A stretch of 37,344 nt of DNA, taken from positions 1 through 37,344 of the forward strand of contig JAHIWG010000154.1 of NCBI GenBank assembly GCA_018816345.1, given 5' to 3'. A program made the translations under genes and the position numbers. Shown here piece by piece: positions 1 through 8,437 of the stretch. This DNA is from Spirochaetota bacterium (GTDB lineage Bacteria; Spirochaetota; Spirochaetia; Treponematales; UBA12059). A model generated the notes under the pieces. The model was not told where the DNA came from and ran no database searches. It saw only the letters and a program-made list of their open reading frames with translations. How positions within the stretch are numbered: position 1 is the first letter of the stretch; each line of letters begins with the position of its first letter.

Positions 1-1
1 C

Positions 2-454
2 GGGCTCGTCCGCTTCTCCGAGCTGTCGGACGGCGCGTGGTACGCGCCCGTAGAGCCCGCCTGCGACGTCCTCGTCCTCGCGGCGGATCATTTCGCCGCC
101 CGCTTCGGCCCGATGCGCTTCGCTATCCACGACCTGTCCCGCGGAGCCGCTATCCTGCACGAGCCGGGTCGGGGATGGGAGCTCGTCGATGGTTTCTCGC
201 TCAAGCTCGCAGGCGGCCTCGATGACGGCGGCTCGGGCAACGGCGGCCGAGCCGCGCTATCGGAAACCGAGATCGAGACGAGGCGGCTCTGGAAGGCGTA
301 CTTCGCCTCTACCGCGATACAGGCCCGCGCCAATCCGGCCCTCCAATCGTCGAAGATGCCCAAGCGATACTGGCGGCTCCTCGTCGAGATGGACGGCGAG
401 GGAGTCGTGGGGACGCGTACTAGCTGGATCCCGCCGAGCGCTTCCTGTCCATGA
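2..454 (+). CDS. DUF4130 / TIGR03915-family DNA metabolism protein (3' part)
   Basis: The gene enters from the left edge in frame 2, so only about the last 150 residues are visible. The segment HFAARFGPMRFAIHDLSR, followed later by LWKAYFASTAIQARANP and MPKRYWRLL, matches the conserved C-terminal part of the DUF4130/TIGR03915 family (putative DNA repair or metabolism protein). That family is usually encoded next to a radical-SAM partner (TIGR03916); any partner here would lie upstream of the window. Biochemical function is not established for the family. The stop codon (452-454) lies inside the 3' end of the convergent permease gene, a 35-bp tail-to-tail overlap. The family call is from remembered motifs and could not be checked by search. 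Confidence 0.8.
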   Translation, partial: GLVRFSELSDGAWYAPVEPACDVLVLAADHFAARFGPMRFAIHDLSRGAAILHEPGRGWELVDGFSLKLAGGLDDGGSGNGGRAALSETEIETRRLWKAYFASTAIQARANPALQSSKMPKRYWRLLVEMDGEGVVGTRTSWIPPSASCP

Positions 455-1388
455 GGACGGCGACTATGATAATCGCCCCCTTGATGATCTGCTGATAGAA
501 GGTTTGGACGTTAAGAAGATCCAGCCCGTTGTTGATAACGCCGATTATCAGGGTACCGAGCAGGGTGCCGGCCGCCCCGCCTATGCCGCCGAGGAAACTA
601 ACCCCGCCGATTACGCACGCGGCTATGGCGTCGAGCTCGTATCCGCTCGCCACCGCCGGTTGCCCGCTCTTGATACGGCTCGCCAGCACGACTCCGGCCA
701 CGCCCACGAGGAGGCCGAGTATCGTATAGGCGGCTATCTTCGTCCTATCGACGTCGATGCCCGAAGCCAGCGCCGCGGTCTCGTTCCCGCCGATGGCGTA
801 GACGTGCCTGCCCAGTACCGTCCTGCGCATAACGACGGCCATGAGCCCGAATACCGCGAAAAATAGTACGACCAGGAACGGCACGCCTAGGACGGTGCCG
901 CTTCCGATGATGAAGAACTTCTCCGCGAGCCCGCCCACGGGCATGCCCTTGGCGAGGATGAACGCCAGCCCCCTCGCCATGGTCATGGTGCCGAGCGTGA
1001 CGATGAAGGGGACTATGCGCCCCTTGGCGATCACGACGCCGTTGAAGAGCCCGACGGCGCCGCCGGTGGCGATCCCCGCGACGACGGGGACGAATAGCGG
1101 CAGGGCGGGATCCTTGGCCAGGAGCGAAGACACCACGCCGACCAGGGCTAGGCCCGAGCCCACGGACAGGTCTATCCCGCCCAGTATAATGACCATCGTC
1201 ATGCCCATGGAGACGATGCCAATTATCGAAACCTGCCTCAGTATATTCACGAGGTTAGACGCCTTGAGGAAGATGGGCGACGCGACAGAGAGGAAGGCCA
1301 CGATCGCGAAGAAACCTATGAGTATACCGTATCGCCCGAAGGCCTTGGCGACGCTTAGCCGCCGTACTTGCTTCATCGTCGAGTTCAT
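420..1388 (-). CDS. RbsC-type sugar ABC transporter permease
   Basis: Inner-membrane permease of a ribose/galactose-class (CUT2) importer, 322 residues, the usual length for the family. The sequence is almost entirely hydrophobic segments (eight or more helices), and GGIDLSVGSG near residues 70-79 is the family hallmark. Late segments GGVSFLGGIGG and GVINNGLDLL are also typical of BPD_transp_2 proteins. The ATG at 1388 overlaps the TGA of the upstream ATPase gene by 4 bp (ATGA), indicating translational coupling. It is the last gene of the operon dehydrogenase, binding protein, ATPase, permease. Substrate is not predictable; a monosaccharide or polyol such as inositol is likely from the family and the neighbouring dehydrogenase. 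Confidence 0.93.
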   Translation of the reverse strand: MNSTMKQVRRLSVAKAFGRYGILIGFFAIVAFLSVASPIFLKASNLVNILRQVSIIGIVSMGMTMVIILGGIDLSVGSGLALVGVVSSLLAKDPALPLFVPVVAGIATGGAVGLFNGVVIAKGRIVPFIVTLGTMTMARGLAFILAKGMPVGGLAEKFFIIGSGTVLGVPFLVVLFFAVFGLMAVVMRRTVLGRHVYAIGGNETAALASGIDVDRTKIAAYTILGLLVGVAGVVLASRIKSGQPAVASGYELDAIAACVIGGVSFLGGIGGAAGTLLGTLIIGVINNGLDLLNVQTFYQQIIKGAIIIVAVLMDRKRSAGSS

Positions 1389-2905
1389 GCGCGCTCCTCG
1401 CTAAGTTTTTCCGATTCGCCCATCGCGAGCGCCATCACGCGCTCGGGGGTAGCCGATCCACGGCTCAACTCGCCGGAGACGCGTCCCTCGTGGAGCACGA
1501 TCACCCGGTCGCTCATCCCGAGCACCTCGGGGAGCTCCGACGATATCATCAGTACCGCCTTGCCTTCCGCCGCGAGCGCGGACATGAGCCCGTGGATCTG
1601 GGCCTTCGTCCCGACGTCTATCCCGCGCGTCGGCTCGTCCAGGATTATAATCCTCGGCTCCGTCATCAGCCATTTTGCGATGACGACCTTCTGCTGATTG
1701 CCCCCGGAGAGGGACGAGCACGGGAGCGACGGATCGGGCGCCTTGATGGCCAATTTCCGCCCAAGACCGGAGACGGCCCCGCTTACCTTGCCACGGTCGA
1801 TTAGGAATCTGCCGAGGCACGAGCGTAGCGACGCCGCGACGATATTGTCGCGGATCGGCAGCCTCAGCATCAGGCCCACGTTCTTCCTGTCCTCGGGCAC
1901 CAAGGCGATCCCGGCCGCTATCGCGTCGCGGGGCAGTCGCGCCTTGAGCTCTTCGCCGTCTACGAATACGGCGCCAGAATCCGCCTCGCGGAGCCCGAAT
2001 ATCGTCTCCGCGAGCTCAGTCCTCCCCGAGCCCATGAGACCTGCGATGCCGAGGATCTCGCCCCTGCTCACCGCGAACGAGACATCCTCGAATTCGCCTT
2101 TCCTGGTCAGTCCGTCCACGCGGAGGAGCTCTACGCCTACGGCGCTCGGCACCTTCGGGTACAGATCCTTCACCTCACGTCCTACCATCATAGATATGAG
2201 CCTGCCGCGGTCCGCGTCCGCCGCGTTCGTCTCCCCCGCGTTGGCCCCGTCCCGTAGCACCGTTATGGAGTCGCATATCTCGTATATCTCGTCGAGCTTG
2301 TGCGAAATGAAGATGATCGATATCCCCTCGGAGGCGAGCCTCCTGATTACCGAGAACAGCTTCCCCGCCTCGACGTCGCTAAGGGCGCTCGTCGGCTCGT
2401 CCATGACGATTATCGACGCCCCGAAGGAGACGGCCTTGGCGATCTCGACCAGCTGGTTATCGGCGACGCTCAAGCCCGCCGGCTCCGCGGTCGTCGCGAT
2501 ATCCGCCTGGAGCGCGGCGAGGTACGCGGCCGCTTCCCGATGCATCCGCCTGAAATCCACGAGCCCGGTCCGGGGGTCGACGGGCTCCCTCCCGAGGAAG
2601 ATGTTGTCAGCCACGCTCATCCTCCTCACCGAGTTAATCTCCTGGAAGACCATGGAGATCCCGAGCCGCCTCGCGCAGGCGGGGTTGATGATCGACTCGA
2701 CCCTGCCGTGTATCCGTATCTCCCCGGAATCGGGCCGCTCGACGCCCATGAGTATCTTCATGAGCGTCGACTTGCCCGCGCCGTTCTCGCCGAGGAGGGC
2801 GTGAACCGAGCCTTTGCGTACCGCGAGGCTTACGCCTTTCAGCGCATGGACGCCTCCATAGCTCTTCGCAATGCCCGTCATTCGTATCGCTTCGTCAAAA
2901 GGCAT
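1385..2905 (-). CDS. RbsA/MglA-type sugar ABC transporter ATPase (double NBD)
   Basis: Cytoplasmic ATPase of a CUT2 sugar importer, 506 residues with two fused nucleotide-binding domains. The first half has a Walker A (GENGAGKST, about residues 39-47) and Walker B (IIVMDEPTSAL). The second half has the degenerate P-loop typical of RbsA (GLMGSGRTEL), an intact signature (LSGGNQQK) and Walker B (IIILDEPTRGID). The frame is open up to 2929, but GGAGG sits just upstream of the ATG at 2905 and the residues from MPFDEAI onward align with family N termini, so 2905 is chosen. It lies 42 bp after the binding-protein gene and overlaps the permease start by 4 bp. Confidence 0.94.
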   Translation of the reverse strand: MPFDEAIRMTGIAKSYGGVHALKGVSLAVRKGSVHALLGENGAGKSTLMKILMGVERPDSGEIRIHGRVESIINPACARRLGISMVFQEINSVRRMSVADNIFLGREPVDPRTGLVDFRRMHREAAAYLAALQADIATTAEPAGLSVADNQLVEIAKAVSFGASIIVMDEPTSALSDVEAGKLFSVIRRLASEGISIIFISHKLDEIYEICDSITVLRDGANAGETNAADADRGRLISMMVGREVKDLYPKVPSAVGVELLRVDGLTRKGEFEDVSFAVSRGEILGIAGLMGSGRTELAETIFGLREADSGAVFVDGEELKARLPRDAIAAGIALVPEDRKNVGLMLRLPIRDNIVAASLRSCLGRFLIDRGKVSGAVSGLGRKLAIKAPDPSLPCSSLSGGNQQKVVIAKWLMTEPRIIILDEPTRGIDVGTKAQIHGLMSALAAEGKAVLMISSELPEVLGMSDRVIVLHEGRVSGELSRGSATPERVMALAMGESEKLSEERA

Positions 2906-2926
2906 CGTTCCTCCACGCCCCATCGG

Positions 2927-2946
2927 CAAGCCGGAATCCCGGCTTG
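2927..2946 (-). other. Intercistronic stem-loop between binding-protein and ATPase genes
   Basis: CAAGCCGG (2927-2934) and CCGGCTTG (2939-2946) form a perfect 8-bp stem with a 4-nt loop, in the gap after the binding-protein stop codon. No T-run follows in the transcript direction, so it is not a standard intrinsic terminator. Such hairpins after binding-protein genes commonly act as 3' ends protecting the upstream mRNA and giving more binding protein than membrane components. That role is inferred. Confidence 0.6.
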
Positions 2947-2947
2947 G

Positions 2948-3898
2948 CTAGAAGTACTTCTTCACGAGGGCGTCGCGCGCATCGGCCCTCATGATAAAAG
3001 CGTCGATATTATCCTTCGTAACGAGCTCGAAAGGCACGTAGACATCGGCCACTTTCTGGCCCCTGGCCGCTGCGACGGCGAGCTCCACGGCCTTCGCGCC
3101 CTGTCCGATCCCGTCCTGCCATAGCGTGCTGGATATGATCCCGGCCTTGATGCTCCTCATAACGTCCGGTATGGCGTCCATGCCCGACACGAGGACTTTG
3201 CCCGTTAGCCTCGCGGCGTCGACGGCGTTCTGAGCCCCGACGGCCATGGTATCGCAGTTTGTGGCGACCGCGGCGATGGGCTTGCCCATCTGGAGCCAGT
3301 GCTCCATGAGGGACTGGGCCTTGTCCGTCTGCCAGTCGGCGGACTGCTCGTACGCTAGCTTCATCCCCGGGTATTTCTTGAGCACGTTCGTATACCCTAT
3401 CCTACGGCTTACCTGGGCGCTGTGGCCCATCGCGCCGTGGATGAGCACGACGTTGCCCTTGTAGCCGACGAGCCTCGCGAGGGCTTCCATCTGGATCTGG
3501 CCGGCCTCTACGTCGTCCGAGCCGGAGAACGCGGTAGCGAGCCTCTGGTTATCCGTCTTCGTGTTGACCGTAATAATGGGAATCTTCGCCTTTACCGCGG
3601 CGTCCACAGCCGCCGACGAGGCGACCGAGTCGACGGGGTTCATGATGATCGCGCTTACTCTCTGGGCTATGAAATTCTCGATCTGCCCGACCTGCTTGTC
3701 GGCCCTATCCTCCGCGTAGACGATGACGAGCTCTACGTCCTTCAGGTCCTTGGCGTAATCCCTCATCCCCGCGACCACGTACTGCATGAACGTGCTCTTG
3801 TTGCCCTGGATAGACACGCCGATCTTCACCTTCGCCTGGGCTCCGGCTACCGTGAGCGCTACCATCGCGCACGCGGCGAGCGCCGTCAGTTTCTTCAT
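2948..3898 (-). CDS. Periplasmic sugar-binding protein (RbsB-like)
   Basis: Substrate-binding protein of the CUT2 importer, 316 residues. A signal peptide (MKKLTALAACAMVALTVAGAQA, residues 1-22) precedes KVKIGVSIQG, the first strand of a type I periplasmic binding fold. The middle contains VSAIIMNPVDS and IPIITVNTKTD, typical of the Peripla_BP_4 family. The frame extends to 3910, but GGAGGG precedes the ATG at 3898 and the signal peptide begins there. No lipobox cysteine is evident, so the protein is probably soluble in the periplasm. It is second in the operon, after the dehydrogenase, and is followed by a hairpin before the ATPase gene. The sugar is unknown. Confidence 0.9.
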   Translation of the reverse strand: MKKLTALAACAMVALTVAGAQAKVKIGVSIQGNKSTFMQYVVAGMRDYAKDLKDVELVIVYAEDRADKQVGQIENFIAQRVSAIIMNPVDSVASSAAVDAAVKAKIPIITVNTKTDNQRLATAFSGSDDVEAGQIQMEALARLVGYKGNVVLIHGAMGHSAQVSRRIGYTNVLKKYPGMKLAYEQSADWQTDKAQSLMEHWLQMGKPIAAVATNCDTMAVGAQNAVDAARLTGKVLVSGMDAIPDVMRSIKAGIISSTLWQDGIGQGAKAVELAVAAARGQKVADVYVPFELVTKDNIDAFIMRADARDALVKKYF

Positions 3899-3968
3899 TT
3901 GACCCTCCATGAGTATCGATAATCGCCGAACAAAGCGGCGACAGACGCCAGTGCCGCGCCGAGGGGCG

Positions 3969-5033
3969 TCAGGGACCGTCCCTGAACCCGTCGAGCGATA
4001 TCTCCCTGCGCAGGTCCGACGAGGCCCGGATAGCGAGGTCCATGCGCAATATCTCGCGCCCCTGATCCACGCTGAGCATGGCGGGAGCGCCGCCTCGGAT
4101 AGCCTCGACGAAGTTATCCGTCGCGCCCTTGAAGCCTGCGGCCCAATCGGAGTCGATATCGCGGTATTCGGTCCATGCGTCGTCCCTGAATACCCGTACC
4201 GGCGCGCCTTCGCATATCCTGCCCGTGCACCTGGCTACGAGCAGGATGCCCTTGCTGCCCGTGACCTCGAACCACTCGTCGTTGGCGTAATAGTCGGACG
4301 GCACGTGCATCTCGAGGGAGTGCGAGTAGTCGCATACGCCGTACTTCGGGGCACCCTTGTATTTCCACATGATTACCGCGGGGCAATCGATGGAGCCGTC
4401 GACCGAATCGATCCAGCTCGTCACCTTCTCCACCTCGCCCATCAGGAACCAGGCGACCGACCACATATGGTGGCCGTGGTCGAACGTCTGCATGCCGAAT
4501 CCCTTTCGGTGCTCGTCGCTGCGCCATCCCCAGGCGGACGCGGGAACGTCCCATCCTCCGCTCGAGCCGGAGACGAACTTGATGCGCATGCTCGTAGGCT
4601 CGCCGATGGCGCCGTCATCGATGAGCCGCTTCGCGAGCACGAGAGGAGGATAGAACACGTAGTTCTCGAACAACCTCGTGACCCTCGAGGATCGCGCCGC
4701 GGCCTCCGCGATCCTATCCGCGCTGTCCATGCTCACGGTCATGGGCTTCTGTATGCTAACGTGCTTCCCCGCGGCCATCGCCGCCAGCGCTATCTCCTCG
4801 TGGAAGCGCTGCGGCGTTATGATATCGACTGCGTCTATTCCAGGATCGGCCAGAAGCTCGCGATACTCTGAGTACGATTTCTCCGCCCCCCAGGCCCCGG
4901 CCTTCGAGCGGGCGAGGGCCGCGTCTGAATCGCACGTCGCCGCTATGCTCGCCCGCTCGTTCGCGAGGTACCCCCTCGCATGAAGATCCGATATCCTACC
5001 GCATCCGATGATTCCAACGCGTACTTCGCTCAT
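3969..5033 (-). CDS. Gfo/Idh/MocA-family NAD(P)-dependent oxidoreductase
   Basis: A 354-residue cytoplasmic dehydrogenase. The N terminus VGIIGCGRIS (residues 6-15) is a Rossmann dinucleotide-binding motif. The family EKP motif appears as QKP (95-97) with the lysine kept (Lys96). FDHGHHMW supplies the histidines expected near the active site of the C-terminal half. Members oxidise or epimerise sugars, inositols and amino-sugars; the substrate cannot be read here, but being first gene of a sugar-import operon suggests it acts on the imported compound. GGAG lies 7 bp before the ATG. Its promoter and operator lie directly upstream (5051-5105). The gap to the binding-protein gene is about 70 bp. 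Confidence 0.92.
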   Translation of the reverse strand: MSEVRVGIIGCGRISDLHARGYLANERASIAATCDSDAALARSKAGAWGAEKSYSEYRELLADPGIDAVDIITPQRFHEEIALAAMAAGKHVSIQKPMTVSMDSADRIAEAAARSSRVTRLFENYVFYPPLVLAKRLIDDGAIGEPTSMRIKFVSGSSGGWDVPASAWGWRSDEHRKGFGMQTFDHGHHMWSVAWFLMGEVEKVTSWIDSVDGSIDCPAVIMWKYKGAPKYGVCDYSHSLEMHVPSDYYANDEWFEVTGSKGILLVARCTGRICEGAPVRVFRDDAWTEYRDIDSDWAAGFKGATDNFVEAIRGGAPAMLSVDQGREILRMDLAIRASSDLRREISLDGFRDGP

Positions 5034-5050
5034 CGATCACTCCATTCGGC

Positions 5051-5084
5051 TCAATAATCACATTAACGTTAATGTGATTATTGA
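5051..5084. promoter_or_regulatory. 34-bp perfect palindrome: LacI-family operator
   Basis: Positions 5051-5084 form an uninterrupted 17+17 perfect inverted repeat centred on the CG at 5067/5068. The core is TTAACGTTAA flanked by CACA/TGTG. A central CG dyad is the hallmark of LacI-family operators, and the adjacent gene encodes such a regulator. The site covers the -10 region and expected start of the minus-strand promoter (5077-5105), and overlaps a possible -35 (TTGAAC, 5081-5086) for the lacI-type gene, so both control of the operon and autoregulation are plausible. Extending the arms fails at 5050/5085. Confidence 0.85.
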
Positions 5085-5105
5085 ACCGCTATTCACTTCT
5101 GTCAA
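5077..5105 (-). promoter_or_regulatory. Sigma-70 promoter for the dehydrogenase/CUT2 operon
   Basis: On the minus strand TTGACA (5100-5105, perfect -35) is followed after 17 bp by AATAAT (5077-5082, five of six matches to the -10). Transcription would start near 5070, giving a leader of roughly 37 nt before the ATG at 5033. The -10 lies inside the palindromic operator, so bound repressor would occlude polymerase. Confidence 0.75.
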
Positions 5106-5134
5106 CAATTATTTTGTGGTACTGTTATATCGCT

Positions 5135-6160
5135 ATGGGTAAAAAAGAGGATCCCGGGTCGGACCGCGGCTACGTGACGATACGCGATATCGCCGCGAGG
5201 GCCGGCGTCTCCGCCAATAGCGTCTCGAGGGCGCTTAACGACAAGGGCGATATCGGGGACGAGACGAAGGCCCGCGTCAGGGACATCGCCAGGGAGCTAG
5301 GCTATATTCGCCACGCCGCGGCGTCCGGGCTCCGATCCGGCGGATCGCGCTCCATCGGGGTCATAGTCACGCATATCGACAACGCCTTCTTCTCACGGAT
5401 ACTCCAGGGGATTACGGACTGCGCGTCCGCCAAGGAGTATACTATCCTCATGCTCGCCTCCAACGAGGACGTCGAGACCGAGGCGCGGAACCTCAGGCTC
5501 CTCGCCGCCTTTCGGGTAGCTGGCATACTCTACATCCCGTCGCGGGATCTCGAGAACGGGATAGACTATTCCGGCATCCAGGCTCCGCACGTCGAGATAG
5601 TCAGGCACATGCCCTCGAGTACGTGCGGGTACTTCGTCTCCGACTCGCGCAGATCGGGGGAGCTCGCCGCCGATCGCCTCGTATCGTCGGGCAGGAAGCG
5701 CCTATCGTACCTCGGGTTCGACGAGCGGGTCTCGTGCAACCGCGACCGCTTGGGCGGATACAGGAAGAAAGCCCTCGAGTCGGGGGCCGCGCTCGGGAAG
5801 GGCTCGGTCAGGCTTTGCGGGGCGAGCGCGGCGGCGGCGTACGAGACGATGTCGCGCTGGATCCGCGAGGGATTCGACTACGACGGGCTTTTCGTGTATA
5901 ACGACGCGATGGCGTTCGGCGCCATCCGGGCGCTCGTCGACAGCAAGGCCCGCGTGCCCGATGACGTCTCCGTCGTCGGGCATGACGATATAGACACCGC
6001 GGAGTCGTTCATACCGCGGCTTACGACTATCCAGGTGCCTAAGTACCGCCTCGGCTTCGATAGCGCGGCGTCCCTCCTCGATACGATAGAATCCGTAAAC
6101 CCGTCGCGGCGCCCCGAGCGCGTCGTCTACGATCCGGAGCTTATAGTCAGGGAGACGTGA
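5135..6160 (+). CDS. LacI-family transcriptional repressor
   Basis: A 341-residue regulator, normal family length. The N-terminal HTH is VTIRDIAARAGVSANSVSRA, followed by the hinge helix region ELGYIRHAAASGLRSG. The rest is a type I periplasmic-binding-like effector domain (IGVIVTHIDNAFFS at its start; VSVVGHDDIDTAES near the end). The frame is open from 5081, but the ATG at 5135 gives a conventional N terminus shortly before the HTH and keeps the operator out of the coding region. It diverges from the sugar-import operon, whose promoter carries the palindromic operator, so it most likely represses that operon until a sugar binds. It converges on the downstream permease gene with an 18-bp gap. 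Confidence 0.92.
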   Translation: MGKKEDPGSDRGYVTIRDIAARAGVSANSVSRALNDKGDIGDETKARVRDIARELGYIRHAAASGLRSGGSRSIGVIVTHIDNAFFSRILQGITDCASAKEYTILMLASNEDVETEARNLRLLAAFRVAGILYIPSRDLENGIDYSGIQAPHVEIVRHMPSSTCGYFVSDSRRSGELAADRLVSSGRKRLSYLGFDERVSCNRDRLGGYRKKALESGAALGKGSVRLCGASAAAAYETMSRWIREGFDYDGLFVYNDAMAFGAIRALVDSKARVPDDVSVVGHDDIDTAESFIPRLTTIQVPKYRLGFDSAASLLDTIESVNPSRRPERVVYDPELIVRET

Positions 6161-6178
6161 TCGACCTCGAGCCGCTGA

Positions 6179-7603
6179 CTACATCGCCCCCACGAGGCGC
6201 CACCACGGCGCGAGCGCGTAGGCGGCGTAGAGCGGCACGACGACGGCCATGACGGCCCCGAGCGCGGCGATATCCTTCTGCTCGAAGTAGCCCTCGCCCG
6301 CCCCTATCATCACGGTCACGTGGTGGATGGGCAGGAAGTACTGCATGGTGATCACGGAGTACGCGAATAGCCCGACGAGCTCGGACGGCACGGCCCCGGC
6401 CGTCGCCGCGACGAGGCTGGGGATAGCCACCGACATCGTCGTAAGGGAGCTGCCTAGGACGAAGTGCAGGGCCATGACGAGGACCGCCATCGCCAGGAAG
6501 TAGGACGGCGACGACGAGGGCGGGAGCGCCCTGAGCAGGAGCCCGTCCAGGCGCTCGGCGATGCCGTTGGCGGCCAGGACCTTGCCAATGGAGAAGGCGG
6601 CCGTCAGGAACAGCATGAGCGACGGGTTCACAGCCTTAAGGTCGCGAAGCCCTATCGAACGCGTTAAGAACAGGATCGCTACGGCGGCCGCGGCGCTTAC
6701 GGCGGCGGGCACCCCGTGCAGCCCCTCGCTCATCCAGGCTACGACCAGCGCGGCGGTCACTGCGGCCACTCTCGCTTCCGACGGGGGCAGCCGCGGCCGG
6801 CGCGCCCCCCGGGCCGCCTCGTCGGCGCGGCCGTCGCCCGACGGAACGGGGAAGGAAGCCGAGGAGACCTTGAACAGCGCGACGATGGCCGCGTAGGACA
6901 GCGCCGTCACGAGGAGGGAAGGCGCCAGCATGAGGACCGCCCACCTTCCGTACGAGAGGGAGGCTCCTGCCAACGAGAGCGCGGCGTTGTTAAGGACGAC
7001 GTCGCCCCCGCGCAGAAGCATGGACGTCCCCGTGGACGCGACGAAAACGCTGAGGAGCACGGCTCGCCGTTCCCGATCGGGCACGGCCTTGTCCGCCATG
7101 AAGCCGGCGTAGAGGGACGATAGGACGATCACCCTCGGGAAAGGCTGGGGGATGAACAGCGCTAGCGCGGCTCCCGCGACGAAGGAGAACCTGACGAGCC
7201 CGCGGGGCGAGCGGGCGAAGCGGGAGAACGCCCGGCGGACCATCCGGTCCGCCAGGCCGCTTTTCGAGATGGCCACCGATAGCAGGAAGGCCGACGCGAT
7301 GAGGATGAAATTCCCGGACAGCGGGAACGTCAGGACCTGCGACGGCCCGGCCTCCCCCACCAGCGCGAAGCACGCGAGGAGCCAGCACGAGGCTACGTCG
7401 CGATGGACGAAGCCCGCCGTCCAGGCGACGATCACCTGGGCCAGGATGCCGAGGAGGAACGACGCCTCGGGACCGAGCCCCAGGGGCCTGGCTAGGAACG
7501 AGGCGACGGGCATCGAGAACGAGGCGACGGCGTACAGGGGCCGCGGAACGAGGCGCTTTAGTATGCCCGCGTCCCGCGGGCCGTAAGCCGGAATACGCTT
7601 CAT
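6179..7603 (-). CDS. DASS/SLC13-like anion permease
   Basis: A polytopic membrane protein of 474 residues with about twelve hydrophobic segments and a hydrophilic loop near the middle. The repeated helix-hairpin architecture, with PLSGNFILIASAFLLSVA in the first half and SLMLFLTAAFSIGKVLAANG and GSSLTTMSVAIPSLVA in the second, resembles the divalent anion:Na+ symporter (DASS/SLC13, CitM/ArsB superfamily) fold. Substrates in that family are di- and tricarboxylates, sulfate or phosphate; no specificity is claimed here. The frame extends to 7660, but the ATG at 7603 with AGGTC upstream is preferred because the extra residues lack family character. It is single, converging with the LacI-type gene. 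A terminator for the next gene upstream lies just beyond its start. Confidence 0.72.
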   Translation of the reverse strand: MKRIPAYGPRDAGILKRLVPRPLYAVASFSMPVASFLARPLGLGPEASFLLGILAQVIVAWTAGFVHRDVASCWLLACFALVGEAGPSQVLTFPLSGNFILIASAFLLSVAISKSGLADRMVRRAFSRFARSPRGLVRFSFVAGAALALFIPQPFPRVIVLSSLYAGFMADKAVPDRERRAVLLSVFVASTGTSMLLRGGDVVLNNAALSLAGASLSYGRWAVLMLAPSLLVTALSYAAIVALFKVSSASFPVPSGDGRADEAARGARRPRLPPSEARVAAVTAALVVAWMSEGLHGVPAAVSAAAAVAILFLTRSIGLRDLKAVNPSLMLFLTAAFSIGKVLAANGIAERLDGLLLRALPPSSSPSYFLAMAVLVMALHFVLGSSLTTMSVAIPSLVAATAGAVPSELVGLFAYSVITMQYFLPIHHVTVMIGAGEGYFEQKDIAALGAVMAVVVPLYAAYALAPWWRLVGAM

Positions 7604-7654
7604 CGGACCTGAACAGTACAGTAGAAGCACCCGGATGTAGTAGCCCCTGGGCAG

Positions 7655-7689
7655 CGACAAAACGGCCCCGGGACCAAGCCCGGGGCCGT
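7655..7689 (-). terminator. Rho-independent terminator of the GIN-domain gene
   Basis: ACGGCCCCGGG (7662-7672) pairs with CCCGGGGCCGT (7679-7689), a perfect 11-bp GC-rich stem with a 6-nt loop. In the minus-strand direction the stem is followed by TTTTG. It lies 17 bp past the stop codon of the lipoprotein gene ending at 7706, so it terminates that minus-strand transcript. Confidence 0.85.
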
Positions 7690-7705
7690 CGCGTTTTAGG
7701 GATTA

Positions 7706-8437
7706 TTAGAAGATCTTTATAGATCCGGTACCGCTCTTACTTACGGTAACGGTAGGCTTGCCGTAGCAATAGAGGCTACCGGTCCCCGACATCGAGCCCG
7801 ATACGGAGCCGTCGGCGCGCACGTAAACGCTGCCGGTGCCGCTGGAGTAGAGCTCGACGTTCCTGGCGAGCAGGCCCTCGGCCTTCACGGAACCGGTCCC
7901 GCTCGACCTGATGACGAGGGTGTCGGCCGCCCCGTCGAGCGTGCAGCTACCGGTGCCGCTCGAGCGTAGCGTCAGCCTGGCGGCTTCCACGCCCAGGGCG
8001 CACTCGCCGGTACCGGACAGGCTGAGCTCGAAGTCCCTGCCCGCGAGGCCTAGGCCCGATCCGCCCACGGAGCCGGTGCCGCTCGCCGAGACGGCGAGCA
8101 CGGAAGGCCCGTATACGATTATCTTCGAGCCGCGCGAGGGCCAGATCGACGTGAACGGCCTCTGGTCTATCTGCAGCTCGCCCGAGACTATATCGGTCTC
8201 GATAAACTCGAGCAGGTTCTCGTCCACGGTGATCGTGACCTTGCTCTCCTTCGCTTGGACGAACTCCATGTCGATGACGCCGGAGAGGGAGATCGAGTCG
8301 AAGGCCCGGTCGAGGGTCCTCGTCTCCGTTTCCATGACGCCGTTCCCCAACTCGGGGACGAGGAGGCATGACATGGAGGCGATTGCGAGGCAGAGCGTCG
8401 CGGCGGCGCCCGCGGCGGACTTGATAGTGCGGATCAT
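7706..8437 (-). CDS. GIN-domain (DUF2807) lipoprotein with SGTGS repeats
   Basis: A 243-residue exported protein. Residues 1-24 form a signal peptide ending in a relaxed lipobox (ASMSC, Cys24), so membrane anchoring by lipidation is likely. The rest matches the head-GIN/DUF2807 pattern: RAFDSISLSGVIDMEFVQ then an unbroken right-handed beta-helix-like region. The motif SGTG(S/E) recurs seven times between about residues 115 and 240 at roughly 15-20 residue steps, each marking one helix turn, ending SGTGSIKIF. The family is annotated as putative autotransporter adhesin but is functionally unproven; a cell-surface or periplasmic structural role is the safest reading. A weak SD (AAAGGAAA) precedes the ATG. 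It is monocistronic, ended by a strong terminator. Confidence 0.85.
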   Translation of the reverse strand: MIRTIKSAAGAAATLCLAIASMSCLLVPELGNGVMETETRTLDRAFDSISLSGVIDMEFVQAKESKVTITVDENLLEFIETDIVSGELQIDQRPFTSIWPSRGSKIIVYGPSVLAVSASGTGSVGGSGLGLAGRDFELSLSGTGECALGVEAARLTLRSSGTGSCTLDGAADTLVIRSSGTGSVKAEGLLARNVELYSSGTGSVYVRADGSVSGSMSGTGSLYCYGKPTVTVSKSGTGSIKIF

